Of a DNA stretch of 43,814 bases, positions 8,053 to 16,772 are shown piece by piece. Source of the stretch: Cytophagales bacterium (GTDB lineage: Bacteria > Bacteroidota > Bacteroidia > Cytophagales > Bernardetiaceae); contig RDZD01000034.1 in the NCBI GenBank assembly GCA_004293815.1, positions 1-43,814 on the forward strand, in the 5' to 3' direction. Below the pieces are notes generated by a model, which saw nothing but the letters and a program-made list of their open reading frames with translations, was not told where the DNA came from and did no database searches. The translations under genes and the position numbers were made by a program. The stretch's first letter is position 1; the number at the start of each line of letters is the position of its first letter.

Positions 8053-9120
8053 CTAAGAAAGAGGTTCGGGGCTTTCTATACTAGGGTTTGTTATGAGTCG
8101 CTTTTCGCCAAACTGGTGGTCGTAGGTGCGAAGAAGCAACACAAAATATGCAATCAGAACAGGCCCAAGTACTAAACCCAAAATACCAAAAATAGGAATG
8201 CCTATTATCAAGCCCATAACCGTGATGAGGGGGTGCGTGTCGCCCATTTTTTTGGCAATAAGCATACGCAAAACGTTATCAGAGTTCATAATGATTACGC
8301 CACCGTAAATAAGCATGCCCACACCTGCCGTAACGTCGCCTTTAATGATAGCGATTAGCGCAGCTGGCCCCCAGACTAGCGGAGTGCCAAGCATGGGGAT
8401 GAAAGACATAAAAAAGCTGATAACCGACCAAAAGAAGGCATCACCAAAATCACAAACCAAGAAACCTATACCGACCAAGGCCGCTTGTACGAAGGATATA
8501 AGCCCCTGACCCACGACATTAGCATAGATAGACTTCTGAAGCTCGCTAAACATTCGCAGCGAAGTGATGCGGTCAAAGGGTAAGTAGCGCAGTAGCGCAT
8601 CGCGTATTTGCTTATCGTGCTGATACATATAATACAACACAAAGTAGAGAATGACCAAGCCGAATACGATGTCGAGCGTACCAGAAAGCAGAGAGGGAAA
8701 CAGCTGCGAAATAAAAGCGGTAGATTTTTCCAGTACTTTAGGTAGATAGGCTTTGAGGTCGGCAAGATCCATGTCCGCATATTGCATCAAGTAGCCCTCT
8801 ACTTTGTTGAGTAGAGGCATCAGCTCACCTACGCGTCTTCCATAACTGATTACCTTGCGCGTAAGCATGAAGCTCAGCAAAAAAAAAGGCACAATCAATA
8901 CAATGGCTGACAGCGACATGATAGCAACTGTGGCCAAGCCTCGCGACCATTTTTTTTTGTTGATGAGATAATCAAAAGGACGTTTAAACAGCGCGTAAAC
9001 AATGAGGCTTCCCAGAATAGCACCCAGATATTCTTTGATGCCAAAGAAAATAAATGCTGCTAAAACCACCACTGCAATAATGAGAAGGCTCTTTTTTTGA
9101 TTTGCGCTGTAAATATTCAT
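8053..9120 (-). CDS. AI-2E family transporter (DUF20 permease)
   Basis: The 355-residue integral membrane protein has the layout of the AI-2E exporter family (YdiK/TqsA/PerM): paired N-terminal helices (LLIIAVVVLAAFIFFGIKEY, then LGAILGSLIVYALF), a hydrophilic segment around residues 90-145, and a C-terminal membrane block containing FFWSVISFFMSFIPMLGTPL and the typical PLITVMGLIIGIPIFGILGL followed by GPVLIA. Family members export varied small molecules, and only a few are shown to handle autoinducer-2, so no substrate is claimed. It follows the 182-residue unknown gene by 14 bases on the same strand, so the two form an operon. Confidence 0.88.
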   Translation of the reverse strand: MNIYSANQKKSLLIIAVVVLAAFIFFGIKEYLGAILGSLIVYALFKRPFDYLINKKKWSRGLATVAIMSLSAIVLIVPFFLLSFMLTRKVISYGRRVGELMPLLNKVEGYLMQYADMDLADLKAYLPKVLEKSTAFISQLFPSLLSGTLDIVFGLVILYFVLYYMYQHDKQIRDALLRYLPFDRITSLRMFSELQKSIYANVVGQGLISFVQAALVGIGFLVCDFGDAFFWSVISFFMSFIPMLGTPLVWGPAALIAIIKGDVTAGVGMLIYGGVIIMNSDNVLRMLIAKKMGDTHPLITVMGLIIGIPIFGILGLVLGPVLIAYFVLLLRTYDHQFGEKRLITNPSIESPEPLS

Positions 9121-9134
9121 AGGCTTTGTTGCGG

Positions 9135-9683
9135 TTAGTCGTTGGGTTCTAGGTGCTGGTAGTCTTGTAAAAACTTTTTATAGGAACTAGTGCTGCTGAT
9201 GAGTAAATTTTCTGAAATAACTTTGATTTTTAGGAAAGCTTCTTGATTCATTGTTTTGGTAGCCGAAAGACCATCTTTTTGCACGTTGCCCATGTTAATC
9301 ATCATATCTAAAATAGGCAAGTCGGATTTGTGTTCTAGGGCGTTGATGACCTCTTTAAGTGCTGCATAAAGCGGTTTTTCTAGTTCTTCAAACCGCTTAA
9401 CAGTCGCTTTAGCTGCTTTCAATACAGGGTCGGAAACATGATAGTAACCTCCTTCAGAAAGTAGGCGGCTCAAATGTGTGAGATACAAGCTTTCAAAAAA
9501 ATTGAGGTGGTTATTGGACAGTGCCACACCTATAACAGGCCCTAACATGATAGTAGAAAGCAAATCATTGTCTGTAAGAACCGCAAAGGCTTGTTCAGAA
9601 CCAGAATATTGTTTTCTAAAATCATTCACAACGGCTTTGATGGCTGGATTGTCCATTAAAAGACGGATGTCGTGCTCATTCAT
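9135..9683 (-). CDS. Hypothetical protein, upstream partner of the AI-2E permease
   Basis: The 182-residue product is not recognised. It has no signal peptide and no clear membrane segment, and it reads as mostly alpha-helical, with charged helices such as VLKAAKATVKRFEELEKPLYAALKEVI. One moderately hydrophobic stretch (LLSTIMLGPVIGVAL, about residues 43-57) is too weak to call a membrane anchor. The ATG at 9683 is the only sensible start. The stop is 14 bases from the permease start, which implies cotranscription and perhaps a common process. Confidence 0.6.
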   Translation of the reverse strand: MNEHDIRLLMDNPAIKAVVNDFRKQYSGSEQAFAVLTDNDLLSTIMLGPVIGVALSNNHLNFFESLYLTHLSRLLSEGGYYHVSDPVLKAAKATVKRFEELEKPLYAALKEVINALEHKSDLPILDMMINMGNVQKDGLSATKTMNQEAFLKIKVISENLLISSTSSYKKFLQDYQHLEPND

Positions 9684-9798
9684 CTTGTGCTATCTTTATA
9701 ATTTTATGTAAACGTTAACTATTGAAAAGGATATTGCTGCCAAATTTTGATAACAAAACTATTCGCAAACATTAATCCAAAAAAATACATATTCCTTT

Positions 9799-9848
9799 AA
9801 AAACAACACAGAGAAAGCTAATAAAACTAACTAGCTGACTCTGTGTTG
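9799..9848 (-). terminator. Rho-independent terminator after the POT transporter gene
   Basis: A perfect 10-base inverted repeat (9804-9813 with 9839-9848) encloses a second short stem, AGCTA/TAGCT (9816-9820 with 9832-9836). Read on the minus strand, the stem is followed at once by five T. It begins 24 bases after the transporter stop. Confidence 0.85.
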
Positions 9849-9871
9849 CTGTAAAATTCATGTTATAAAAT

Positions 9872-11263
9872 TTAACCTCTGCCGTGCATCTTTGTAATGA
9901 GGGTTCGGGCTATGAGGAACAAGACCAAGCCTGCCGCAATTACAAAAATAGCAATAGCTGTGAAGATAGTCAATGGACCGAGTTCTTCTACGTAAGCCGC
10001 AATATAGCCACCTGCAATTTGCGCTACAAACGGCGACAAGAACCAAACCCCCATGAGCATAGATGCAAACTTGATAGGGGCGAGTCTTGTAATCATAGAA
10101 AGGCCAATGGGCGACAAGCAAAGCTCACCCACTGTATGGAAAAAGTAAGTAGCCAAAAGCCAGATTAAAGCTGCTTTCACGCTTGGATCATCGCCTGCAT
10201 CGCCGCGCTCAAGCACTGCACCCACCATAAAGAAGTACCCAAAGCCCAAAAGAATCATGCCTAAGCCCATTTTGACTGGTATACTCAAGTCTTTATTTTT
10301 GCTGGCCAAACTTACCCAAATGCCAGAAATGATTGGCGCAAGAGCCACAATAAAGAGAGGGTTTACCGACTGAAACCAAGAAGTTGGGATTATAAAACCA
10401 AACAACTCGCGGTCAATAAATTGGTCAGTATAAATTGTCAGAGAGCTGCCCGCTTGTTCGAAGCCAGCCCAAAAGAAGGTTACAAAGATGGTAATAACAA
10501 AAATAACAGACATGCGGTCTCTTTCTGCGTTTGTGAGAGGTTGGTTAGTTTGATCTGCACCTTTGTTGGCATTTTTTTGTTTGTTGGAATGCCTGCCTAA
10601 ATCACCTAGGTATTTTTGTGCCAGAAGGTTAAACATAACCTGTCCTAAAAACATACCGCACCCTGCCGCTAAAAAGCCATATTGAAAAGCATACTTAACG
10701 ATAGTTTTTCCATCAGATGCCTTTACAGCAAAATAATCTTCAGCTAAAAAGCCGCAAACTAAAGGAGCTAAGAAAGCACCCACGTTGATGCCCATGTAAA
10801 AAATGGTGAAACCTGCATCGCGGCGAGGGTCGCCCTGCTCATAGAGTTCGCCCACAATCGTGGAAATATTGGGTTTAAAGAAGCCGTTACCCACAATCAA
10901 CAGCAAAAGACCTATCCAAGTGAACATCAGTTGCTCTGGTCCCATATAAGCACTGTATGCCAAACTAAATTGCCCGAACATCATCAGCACGCCTCCAATG
11001 AGAATAGCCAGACGCTGTCCCAGATACTGGTCAGCTATCGCTCCTCCAATAATAGGCGTAAAATATACAAACCCCGTAAAGTAACCATATATCAACACCG
11101 CATCTTCATTCTGAAAGCCCAAGCCGCCTTCTATGGCCGCTTTGGTGAGAAAAAGAGTGAGCAAACCCCTCATGCCATAGTAGCTGAATCGTTCCCATAA
11201 CTCAGTGGCAAAAAGTAGATAAAGCCCTTTTGGATGCCCTTGCTTGCTTTGATTTACACTCAT
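9872..11263 (-). CDS. Proton-dependent oligopeptide transporter (POT/PTR family)
   Basis: This inner-membrane symporter imports di- and tripeptides driven by protons. The 463-residue product has the defining N-terminal motif ELWERFSYYGMRGLL (ExxERFxYYG, residues about 21-35), the DQYLGQRLAILIGG segment, and the PTR2 signature region FTIFYMGINVGAFLAPLVCG, with about 12-14 hydrophobic helices. The length is near the family norm. It is transcribed alone from a near-perfect promoter (11355-11385) and ends at a strong terminator. Amino-acid or nitrate specificity is known in some family members, but the bacterial peptide transporters are the closest match by motif. Confidence 0.92.
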   Translation of the reverse strand: MSVNQSKQGHPKGLYLLFATELWERFSYYGMRGLLTLFLTKAAIEGGLGFQNEDAVLIYGYFTGFVYFTPIIGGAIADQYLGQRLAILIGGVLMMFGQFSLAYSAYMGPEQLMFTWIGLLLLIVGNGFFKPNISTIVGELYEQGDPRRDAGFTIFYMGINVGAFLAPLVCGFLAEDYFAVKASDGKTIVKYAFQYGFLAAGCGMFLGQVMFNLLAQKYLGDLGRHSNKQKNANKGADQTNQPLTNAERDRMSVIFVITIFVTFFWAGFEQAGSSLTIYTDQFIDRELFGFIIPTSWFQSVNPLFIVALAPIISGIWVSLASKNKDLSIPVKMGLGMILLGFGYFFMVGAVLERGDAGDDPSVKAALIWLLATYFFHTVGELCLSPIGLSMITRLAPIKFASMLMGVWFLSPFVAQIAGGYIAAYVEELGPLTIFTAIAIFVIAAGLVLFLIARTLITKMHGRG

Positions 11264-11354
11264 AATTGTAAGATTGGCAGATGCCCGTTAAAATTATATC
11301 AATTGTTTAGATAGCTATTTTGTGTACTTACGCTACATAACGCATAACAACGGC

Positions 11355-11385
11355 CAAATGTAAACCCTCAATCTGTATTTGCAAA
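11355..11385 (-). promoter_or_regulatory. Promoter of the POT transporter gene
   Basis: On the minus strand, TTTG (11382-11385) and TACATTTG (11355-11362) are exactly 19 bases apart, a perfect match to the Bacteroidota consensus. The predicted leader is about 85 bases. Confidence 0.75.
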
Positions 11386-11478
11386 GCAAAAACTAAATTT
11401 TATTTTGTTTTTGAGCAAAAAACAGATTGAGGATTTGGTCAAATATGGGTTTTGAGTATAAAAAATTGCAGTTGGTGT

Positions 11479-14400
11479 TTATTCCACGCGTTTACCTATC
11501 CAAGTACAAACGGTTTGGAGGAGCTGCTCGTAGTCCACTGGTTTTGGAATATAAGCATTGGCACCAGCAGCTAAACATTCTTGTCGGTCTTCTTCTTGAG
11601 CCTTGCCTGTAATGGCCACAATAGGAAGATGTTTGAGCTTTGGATTGGCTCTAATGGCTTTGATGGCATCTAAACCATTCATCTCGGGCATAATGGTATC
11701 CATCATGATGAGGTCTACACGCTCCTCTGAAAGCACATCTATGGCTTCTTTACCATTGAGAGCTTCCAGAATATTGGCTTCAAAATTCTCAAGAGCAGAG
11801 GCTATGACAAAAATATTGCGAATATCATCATCCACAACCAACACGTTTTTATTTTTGATAATCTTGGCAGCTTCTGCTTCAGAGAACTGCGAAGGTAGGC
11901 CTCCTTTGCCAGCAGCTTGTTGTAGTTTGATTTTTTCAGCTACGGCTTTTTCGATTCTCTCTTCAATAGAAACAGTAGGTTCCAAATCATCGGAGTGGTA
12001 AGAGCCATCTTCCTTATATTCATCTTTGAAGGCTTCTGGTGTTTGCTCTTCCTCTGTGCTTTTTACGTGCTTATGAATTTTTTCTTTATCAAAGTTTCGC
12101 TCCATGCGGTGTAAGAAAAGCGACACCTCATCTTTGAGTTTTTCGTCGTTGTCTTGTGTTTTGAGAATGATACTTTGAGCAGCTTTACGCAGTTTTTTCT
12201 CTTCTGCGATGCTCAGGCTGCGCCCTGTGTAGATGATTACTGGTACTTTGGGATAGTTTTCATTGATATAGGTACATAATTCATAGCCGTTGCCTTCTTT
12301 AAGACCCAAATCTACAATAGCACCGTCATAAATCCCTTTTTGAATTTCGGCAATAGCTTCAGCCTGAGTTTTAACGCCTTTAACCTCTATATCGTCGGCT
12401 CGCAGCAGCTCTTGAAGAGCTTCCAGTTGATCCGTGTCATCTTCTACAATGAGCAAATCTTTAACAGCTTTGGCTCCAAAGTTTACGATTTCATTCATGG
12501 CATTGCGAAGCAAATGCTCATCTACAGGCTTTTGAAGGAAGCCAATGGCACCTTTGCCGAGTAGGCTCATGTCTTTGTCGCGAGCCGAGATGATTTCTAC
12601 AGGAATATGGCGAAGCTCTTTAATGGATTTGATTTTTTTGAGCACCTCTGAGCCGTCCATATCAGGAAGACCCAAATCGAGAATGATGCCTTTGGGTTTG
12701 TACTTTTGTGCAAACTCTATGCCTTCTGCGCCGCTCATAGCAATCACAACTTTGATACGCTCATTTCTTATTACCTCAGCCATGCTTTCAGCAAACTGCA
12801 ACTCGTCTTCAATAATCAAAATGACTTTGTCGTACTCTTTGATGTTGTGACGGTCGTCCTCAGCTTTCCTTTGAGTGGTTTGGGCTGTTGGTGTTGGAAT
12901 CGTCTCTTTATGTTCGCGAACAGCGGCTGTATTTTTAAGTTTGTCCAAACTGTCAGTAGTTGAAAAAGTATTAGCTTTTTCAATTTGTACATCATAAGCA
13001 GCGTCTTTGACCACCACAATGTTGTTATTCTTGATTTCTTCTTCGCTGATACCGTCCTCATTGATGCGTATTGGGAGCACGATGGTAAAGTTACTGCCCT
13101 TACCAGGCTCGCTTTCAAGCTCTATGCGACCCTGCAAAAGCTTGGCCAGCTCTCGCGCAATAGAAAGCCCCAGACCTGTGCCTCCGTATTCGCGCGATGT
13201 AGTACCGTCGGCTTGTTTAAAGGCTTCAAAGATAACTTGTTGCTTGTTTTTAGGAATGCCAATGCCTGTATCTATGACACTGAGCATAGCCAAAGCATTG
13301 TTGGTAGGGTGAGGAGCTACTCTGAGCGTGATACTGCCTTTCTTGGTAAACTTGACGGAATTAGAGAGGAAGTTTCTCAACACTTGTGCGAGTCGGTCTC
13401 GGTCTGTAAAGAGGTTGATTTTTGCATTGTCTTCTAGGTTTAGGGCAATGCCTTTCTCTTGTGTGAGAGTATGGAATAAGTCATGCATATCCGAAAGGAT
13501 TTCGGTAGAAGTAAATACCGTTGGATGTATGACCATTTTACCAGCCTCAATTTTGGAGAGATCTAGGATGTCATTAATGAGGCGGAGCAGTTCCTCTCCC
13601 GATTTGTAAATGATTTGAGATTTTTTAACGTCTTTGTCTGAAAGATTCCTTTGCTCGTTTTTGCCAAGCATTTTAGACAACATAATGATGGAGTTGAGCG
13701 GCGTGCGCAACTCATGCGACATATTGGCCAAAAACTCAGATTTGTATTTGTTTGAGAGTTCGAGCTGTTCAGCGCGGCGGTCTAATTCTTCTTTGGCTAA
13801 AATGAGGCTATCATTTCGTTTGCGAAGCTCTTCTGACTTGTTTTGCAGCTCTTTTCGTTGATCCTCAAGTTTGGCGTTCACGTGTTCTATTTCTTTGGCA
13901 CGAGCCTCTGCACTTCTTGTAGCTTCTTCTGAAATGGCCAGCAGACCTTTGACTTTGTCTGTTTGCTGTACAGAGTAGAGATAAGTGCCCACCATTCGGC
14001 CAGCCTGCTCTAGGAAATCGCGCTTGAGCAAGGTATAGGCTTCAAAAGAAGATAGCTCCAATACACCATAAAGTGCTTGCTCAAAAATGAGCGGAATAGC
14101 ATAGGCATTGAGCGGTGGTTCTTCTATAAGCCCACTAGAAATATAAGTCTCGCCCCTTCTAATATTCTTGAGCAAAATAGGGCTTCTTTCCAAAGCCACT
14201 TGGCCTACTATGCCCTCACCAAATTTGAAGTGATTGGCCAAGGCATTGCGCTCTGTAAAAGCATAACTTGCATAAAGCTTAAGAACTTCGGCCTCTTTGT
14301 CATACACATAAATAACGGCACTTCCCGAGTCGCTGTAGCGTGCCAAGAAAGTGATGGCCTTTTGGCAAAGCTCTTTCAAACTAAGATTACCTGAGAGCTC

Positions 14401-15522
14401 CTGACCAAGCCTATTGATACCGTCTTTTATCCAATCTTGCTCTGCTGACTCTTGTTTGTTCTTGCGTAAGCTGTCTGTCATTAGCTGGAGGGCTGCTCCT
14501 AATTCGTCTCCGTCGCTGCGCAGGTTGATATTCACATTATAGTCGCCTCTCGCAATAATTTTGGCTTGATTAACAATAGTTTTAAAGTTATCAATCATCT
14601 GGTTGATAGATACAGCCAACAAGTCTTTTTCACTTTTTACACGAACGCGTCTGGCAAAATCACCTTTGGCAATGTTGTTGGTGATTTCAGCCACCTCTCT
14701 AAGAGTTTCCACCATTTGACGTATGGAGGAGTACATTCCCGTACCCAGTTTATCAAAGCGCATGGTAAGATCGCCTTCAGATACCTGTCTTGTGATAAAG
14801 GCAATGTCACGGGGTTCGCCGCCAATTTGCTTGAGCAAGTTGAGAAAGATAACCACAGCCACTACAATGCTGATAATGACCGATATAATCATAGATACTA
14901 CAATCAGCAACCGAGAGGACATGTAAATCTCCGTACTCCTTTTGGCAGCCTCCGCGCCACCCATCAGGTTATCTTGGGTGAGCTGGCTCAGCAATTGGTT
15001 GCACTCCTCATAGACTTTGTAAGAATCTTCTCTTAATTTTTCTTTGGCTTCTTCTTTATTGTTGAGGCGAGAACTGTCTACGATTGCCTCGTTTTCAGCC
15101 ATATAGCGCATAAAATTTTCTTTGTAGAGTTCAAACACTTGCCCGCTGCGTTTGACGGACTCATCATCACCAAACAGTGCAGAACGCTTTTTAAGCAAAG
15201 AGGTGTATTGTTTATCATATTCGCCCACCAAAGCTTTTATATCATCCATTTGCCGCTCTATGGCCGCCATTTCTACCTCCGAAAGCGCAAAAATATGCTG
15301 CTGTTGGAGTATCATCATGTTGGAATTATTCGTGTTGATATCCGACACAGTATAAATACTTGGCATCCAATTCTCGCTAATCTCTATGGCCACATCCTGT
15401 ACTTGCTGGAGGCGTATAATTGCGAAAATATTTACCGTTATAGAAAGCCCCAATATGACTGAAAAACCTATTATGAGTTTTGCAGAAAGCTTTAAATGAC
15501 TCAAACGCTGTAATAAAGTCAT
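11479..15522 (-). CDS. Hybrid sensor histidine kinase with MCP-like sensor, HAMP repeats, GAF, kinase and three receivers
   Basis: The 1347 residues read in order: membrane helix about 15-37, extracytoplasmic four-helix-type sensor to about 203, membrane helix 204-229, three HAMP-like segments (232-355), GAF (365-515), coiled coil (535-595), HisKA with phospho-accepting His603 (MSHELRTPLN), HATPase (N box RNFLSNSVKFT, G boxes DTGIGIP and GGTGLGLSIA), then three receivers with likely phospho-Asp at 949, 1071 and 1275. Receiver 2 has KT where receivers 1 and 3 have KP after the conserved Lys. The design implies an internal phosphorelay. No output domain or adjacent regulator gene is present, so the target is unknown. 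It is transcribed alone. Chemoreceptor-type sensors of this kind sense ligands or envelope state, but none can be named. Confidence 0.92.
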   Translation of the reverse strand: MTLLQRLSHLKLSAKLIIGFSVILGLSITVNIFAIIRLQQVQDVAIEISENWMPSIYTVSDINTNNSNMMILQQQHIFALSEVEMAAIERQMDDIKALVGEYDKQYTSLLKKRSALFGDDESVKRSGQVFELYKENFMRYMAENEAIVDSSRLNNKEEAKEKLREDSYKVYEECNQLLSQLTQDNLMGGAEAAKRSTEIYMSSRLLIVVSMIISVIISIVVAVVIFLNLLKQIGGEPRDIAFITRQVSEGDLTMRFDKLGTGMYSSIRQMVETLREVAEITNNIAKGDFARRVRVKSEKDLLAVSINQMIDNFKTIVNQAKIIARGDYNVNINLRSDGDELGAALQLMTDSLRKNKQESAEQDWIKDGINRLGQELSGNLSLKELCQKAITFLARYSDSGSAVIYVYDKEAEVLKLYASYAFTERNALANHFKFGEGIVGQVALERSPILLKNIRRGETYISSGLIEEPPLNAYAIPLIFEQALYGVLELSSFEAYTLLKRDFLEQAGRMVGTYLYSVQQTDKVKGLLAISEEATRSAEARAKEIEHVNAKLEDQRKELQNKSEELRKRNDSLILAKEELDRRAEQLELSNKYKSEFLANMSHELRTPLNSIIMLSKMLGKNEQRNLSDKDVKKSQIIYKSGEELLRLINDILDLSKIEAGKMVIHPTVFTSTEILSDMHDLFHTLTQEKGIALNLEDNAKINLFTDRDRLAQVLRNFLSNSVKFTKKGSITLRVAPHPTNNALAMLSVIDTGIGIPKNKQQVIFEAFKQADGTTSREYGGTGLGLSIARELAKLLQGRIELESEPGKGSNFTIVLPIRINEDGISEEEIKNNNIVVVKDAAYDVQIEKANTFSTTDSLDKLKNTAAVREHKETIPTPTAQTTQRKAEDDRHNIKEYDKVILIIEDELQFAESMAEVIRNERIKVVIAMSGAEGIEFAQKYKPKGIILDLGLPDMDGSEVLKKIKSIKELRHIPVEIISARDKDMSLLGKGAIGFLQKPVDEHLLRNAMNEIVNFGAKAVKDLLIVEDDTDQLEALQELLRADDIEVKGVKTQAEAIAEIQKGIYDGAIVDLGLKEGNGYELCTYINENYPKVPVIIYTGRSLSIAEEKKLRKAAQSIILKTQDNDEKLKDEVSLFLHRMERNFDKEKIHKHVKSTEEEQTPEAFKDEYKEDGSYHSDDLEPTVSIEERIEKAVAEKIKLQQAAGKGGLPSQFSEAEAAKIIKNKNVLVVDDDIRNIFVIASALENFEANILEALNGKEAIDVLSEERVDLIMMDTIMPEMNGLDAIKAIRANPKLKHLPIVAITGKAQEEDRQECLAAGANAYIPKPVDYEQLLQTVCTWIGKRVE

Positions 15523-15584
15523 ATGATACTGTATCTTTAGGAATTAGCCTTGCCAATCAAAAACTGTTTAAATTACGTTAATTG

Positions 15585-15617
15585 CAAAATTATTACCAAA
15601 CATGATGAGGTAACAAA
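15585..15617 (-). promoter_or_regulatory. Candidate promoter of the hybrid kinase
   Basis: On the minus strand, TTTG (15614-15617) precedes TAATTTTG (15585-15592) by 21 bases. The -7 box fits TAnnTTTG; the spacing is 2 bases longer than in the best promoters of this window. Confidence 0.45.
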
Positions 15618-15681
15618 AAACTTTTGATTTTGTCTCAAAAAAATCAGCCACTTGTTTTTAGGCTTATCAATTTTAAAGGCG

Positions 15682-15718
15682 GAATGGTTTTAAAAGGCTG
15701 TTTTAAGCCTTACCATTC
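15682..15718 (-). terminator. Hairpin after the MCM-Smr operon, probable terminator
   Basis: A compound hairpin lies 12 bases after the Smr gene stop. The outer arms GAATGGT/ACCATTC are at 15682-15688 and 15712-15718, and the inner arms AAGGCT/AGCCTT at 15694-15699 and 15706-15711. The T-run on the minus strand is poor, so intrinsic termination is only likely. Confidence 0.5.
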
Positions 15719-15729
15719 AACCCTTTTTG

Positions 15730-16758
15730 CTAAACAAATGTGATGATAGTAGCTCCGTAGCCAAATTTTTCACGTTTAGCATCTTGAAAAAACTTTATAT
15801 GAGGGTGCTTGCTCAATTTTTTATGAATTTCATTTCGCAACACCCCATTGCCCACGCCATGTATGATGGTGATTTCGCTCATGCCTGAGGCCACGGCGTT
15901 GTCTAATGTTTTTATGAAAACTTCTAGTTGATACTGAACGATTTGTGCGTTAGAGAGGTGAGAACTCTCTTTGAGGAGCTTTTCTATATGTAGGTCTACT
16001 TCTTGGGGTGGAGGCGTAACACTTTTTTTAATGTACTGTTTGATATTTTCGGTACTCTGATTACCAGATAGCATTTTTTCTTTGAGCTTGAGCGGGTCTA
16101 TTTGTGGCTCAGAGCTTTGGGTAGTAGAGCTTTGTTTTGTGATGAGTGTGGGCGAATAATTGAGTAACTCAAATAAAAAGGCTTCTTTTCGGAGTAGAGG
16201 AGCCACTTTCAGATTGGCTGCAAAGTTGGCTGTAATAAAATCAAAGTGTCTTACCAATGGTTCTTGCATCTTAAAAATACCTTCTCGATGCAGAAGAATC
16301 TGAAAAACCAAAATAGCTTTTTTATCTAGCTGGCTAAGTCCTGTTTCTGTAACTTTGTGAAATTTTCCTTTGTTAATAGCTCCAGAGTAGAGTAAAGCAT
16401 GTGCCCCTCCGCGCTCTTCCAGAACTACAAAAAGCGCATCCCATTCGCTGTAATTGACCAAGTTGAGATTATAGCTTTGTGCATTTGCTGCAGTAAAGGC
16501 CAAATAAAGACCACTCTGTGATACAGCTACACGATCTGTGGTGAGTGTGCCCAGAGGCTTGGACAACACAATTTTGTCGGGCTTGGGTGCAGAAAAATAC
16601 AGTTCTTCGCTGCTACTCACCCTCACTACTTCGCGCTGTGGCACTTGGATTTTGAAGCCATCAGGGGTTTCTATTTCCAAAATATTACCCGAGAGAAAGG
16701 CAACAATAATGCCTTCTACGGTATCATGTATGAGTCGTACTTTTTCGCCTAGGTTCAT
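15730..16758 (-). CDS. DUF2027 and Smr domain protein
   Basis: The 342-residue product has an N-terminal KOW/SH3-like part (VRLIHDTVEGIIVAFLSGNILEIE), a DUF2027-type middle domain to about residue 210, a charged linker, and a C-terminal Smr domain from about residue 255. The Smr domain has the hallmark VDLHIEKLL and IIHGVGNGVLRNEIHKKLSKH with the conserved HGxG loop, ending GYGATIITFV. Smr domains, known from MutS2, cleave or bind branched nucleic acids, and some act on collided ribosomes. This domain arrangement is typical of Bacteroidota and its role is not established. The gene starts 14 bases after the methylmalonyl-CoA mutase gene, so it is the second gene of that operon. Confidence 0.85.
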   Translation of the reverse strand: MNLGEKVRLIHDTVEGIIVAFLSGNILEIETPDGFKIQVPQREVVRVSSSEELYFSAPKPDKIVLSKPLGTLTTDRVAVSQSGLYLAFTAANAQSYNLNLVNYSEWDALFVVLEERGGAHALLYSGAINKGKFHKVTETGLSQLDKKAILVFQILLHREGIFKMQEPLVRHFDFITANFAANLKVAPLLRKEAFLFELLNYSPTLITKQSSTTQSSEPQIDPLKLKEKMLSGNQSTENIKQYIKKSVTPPPQEVDLHIEKLLKESSHLSNAQIVQYQLEVFIKTLDNAVASGMSEITIIHGVGNGVLRNEIHKKLSKHPHIKFFQDAKREKFGYGATIITFV

Positions 16759-16772
16759 GTGGTGCTGTGGGG

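Noticed and set aside
12340..15462. Many plus-strand open frames of 70-150 codons inside the hybrid kinase gene
   Set aside because: The kinase frame on the minus strand is continuous and motif-rich; these are shadows.
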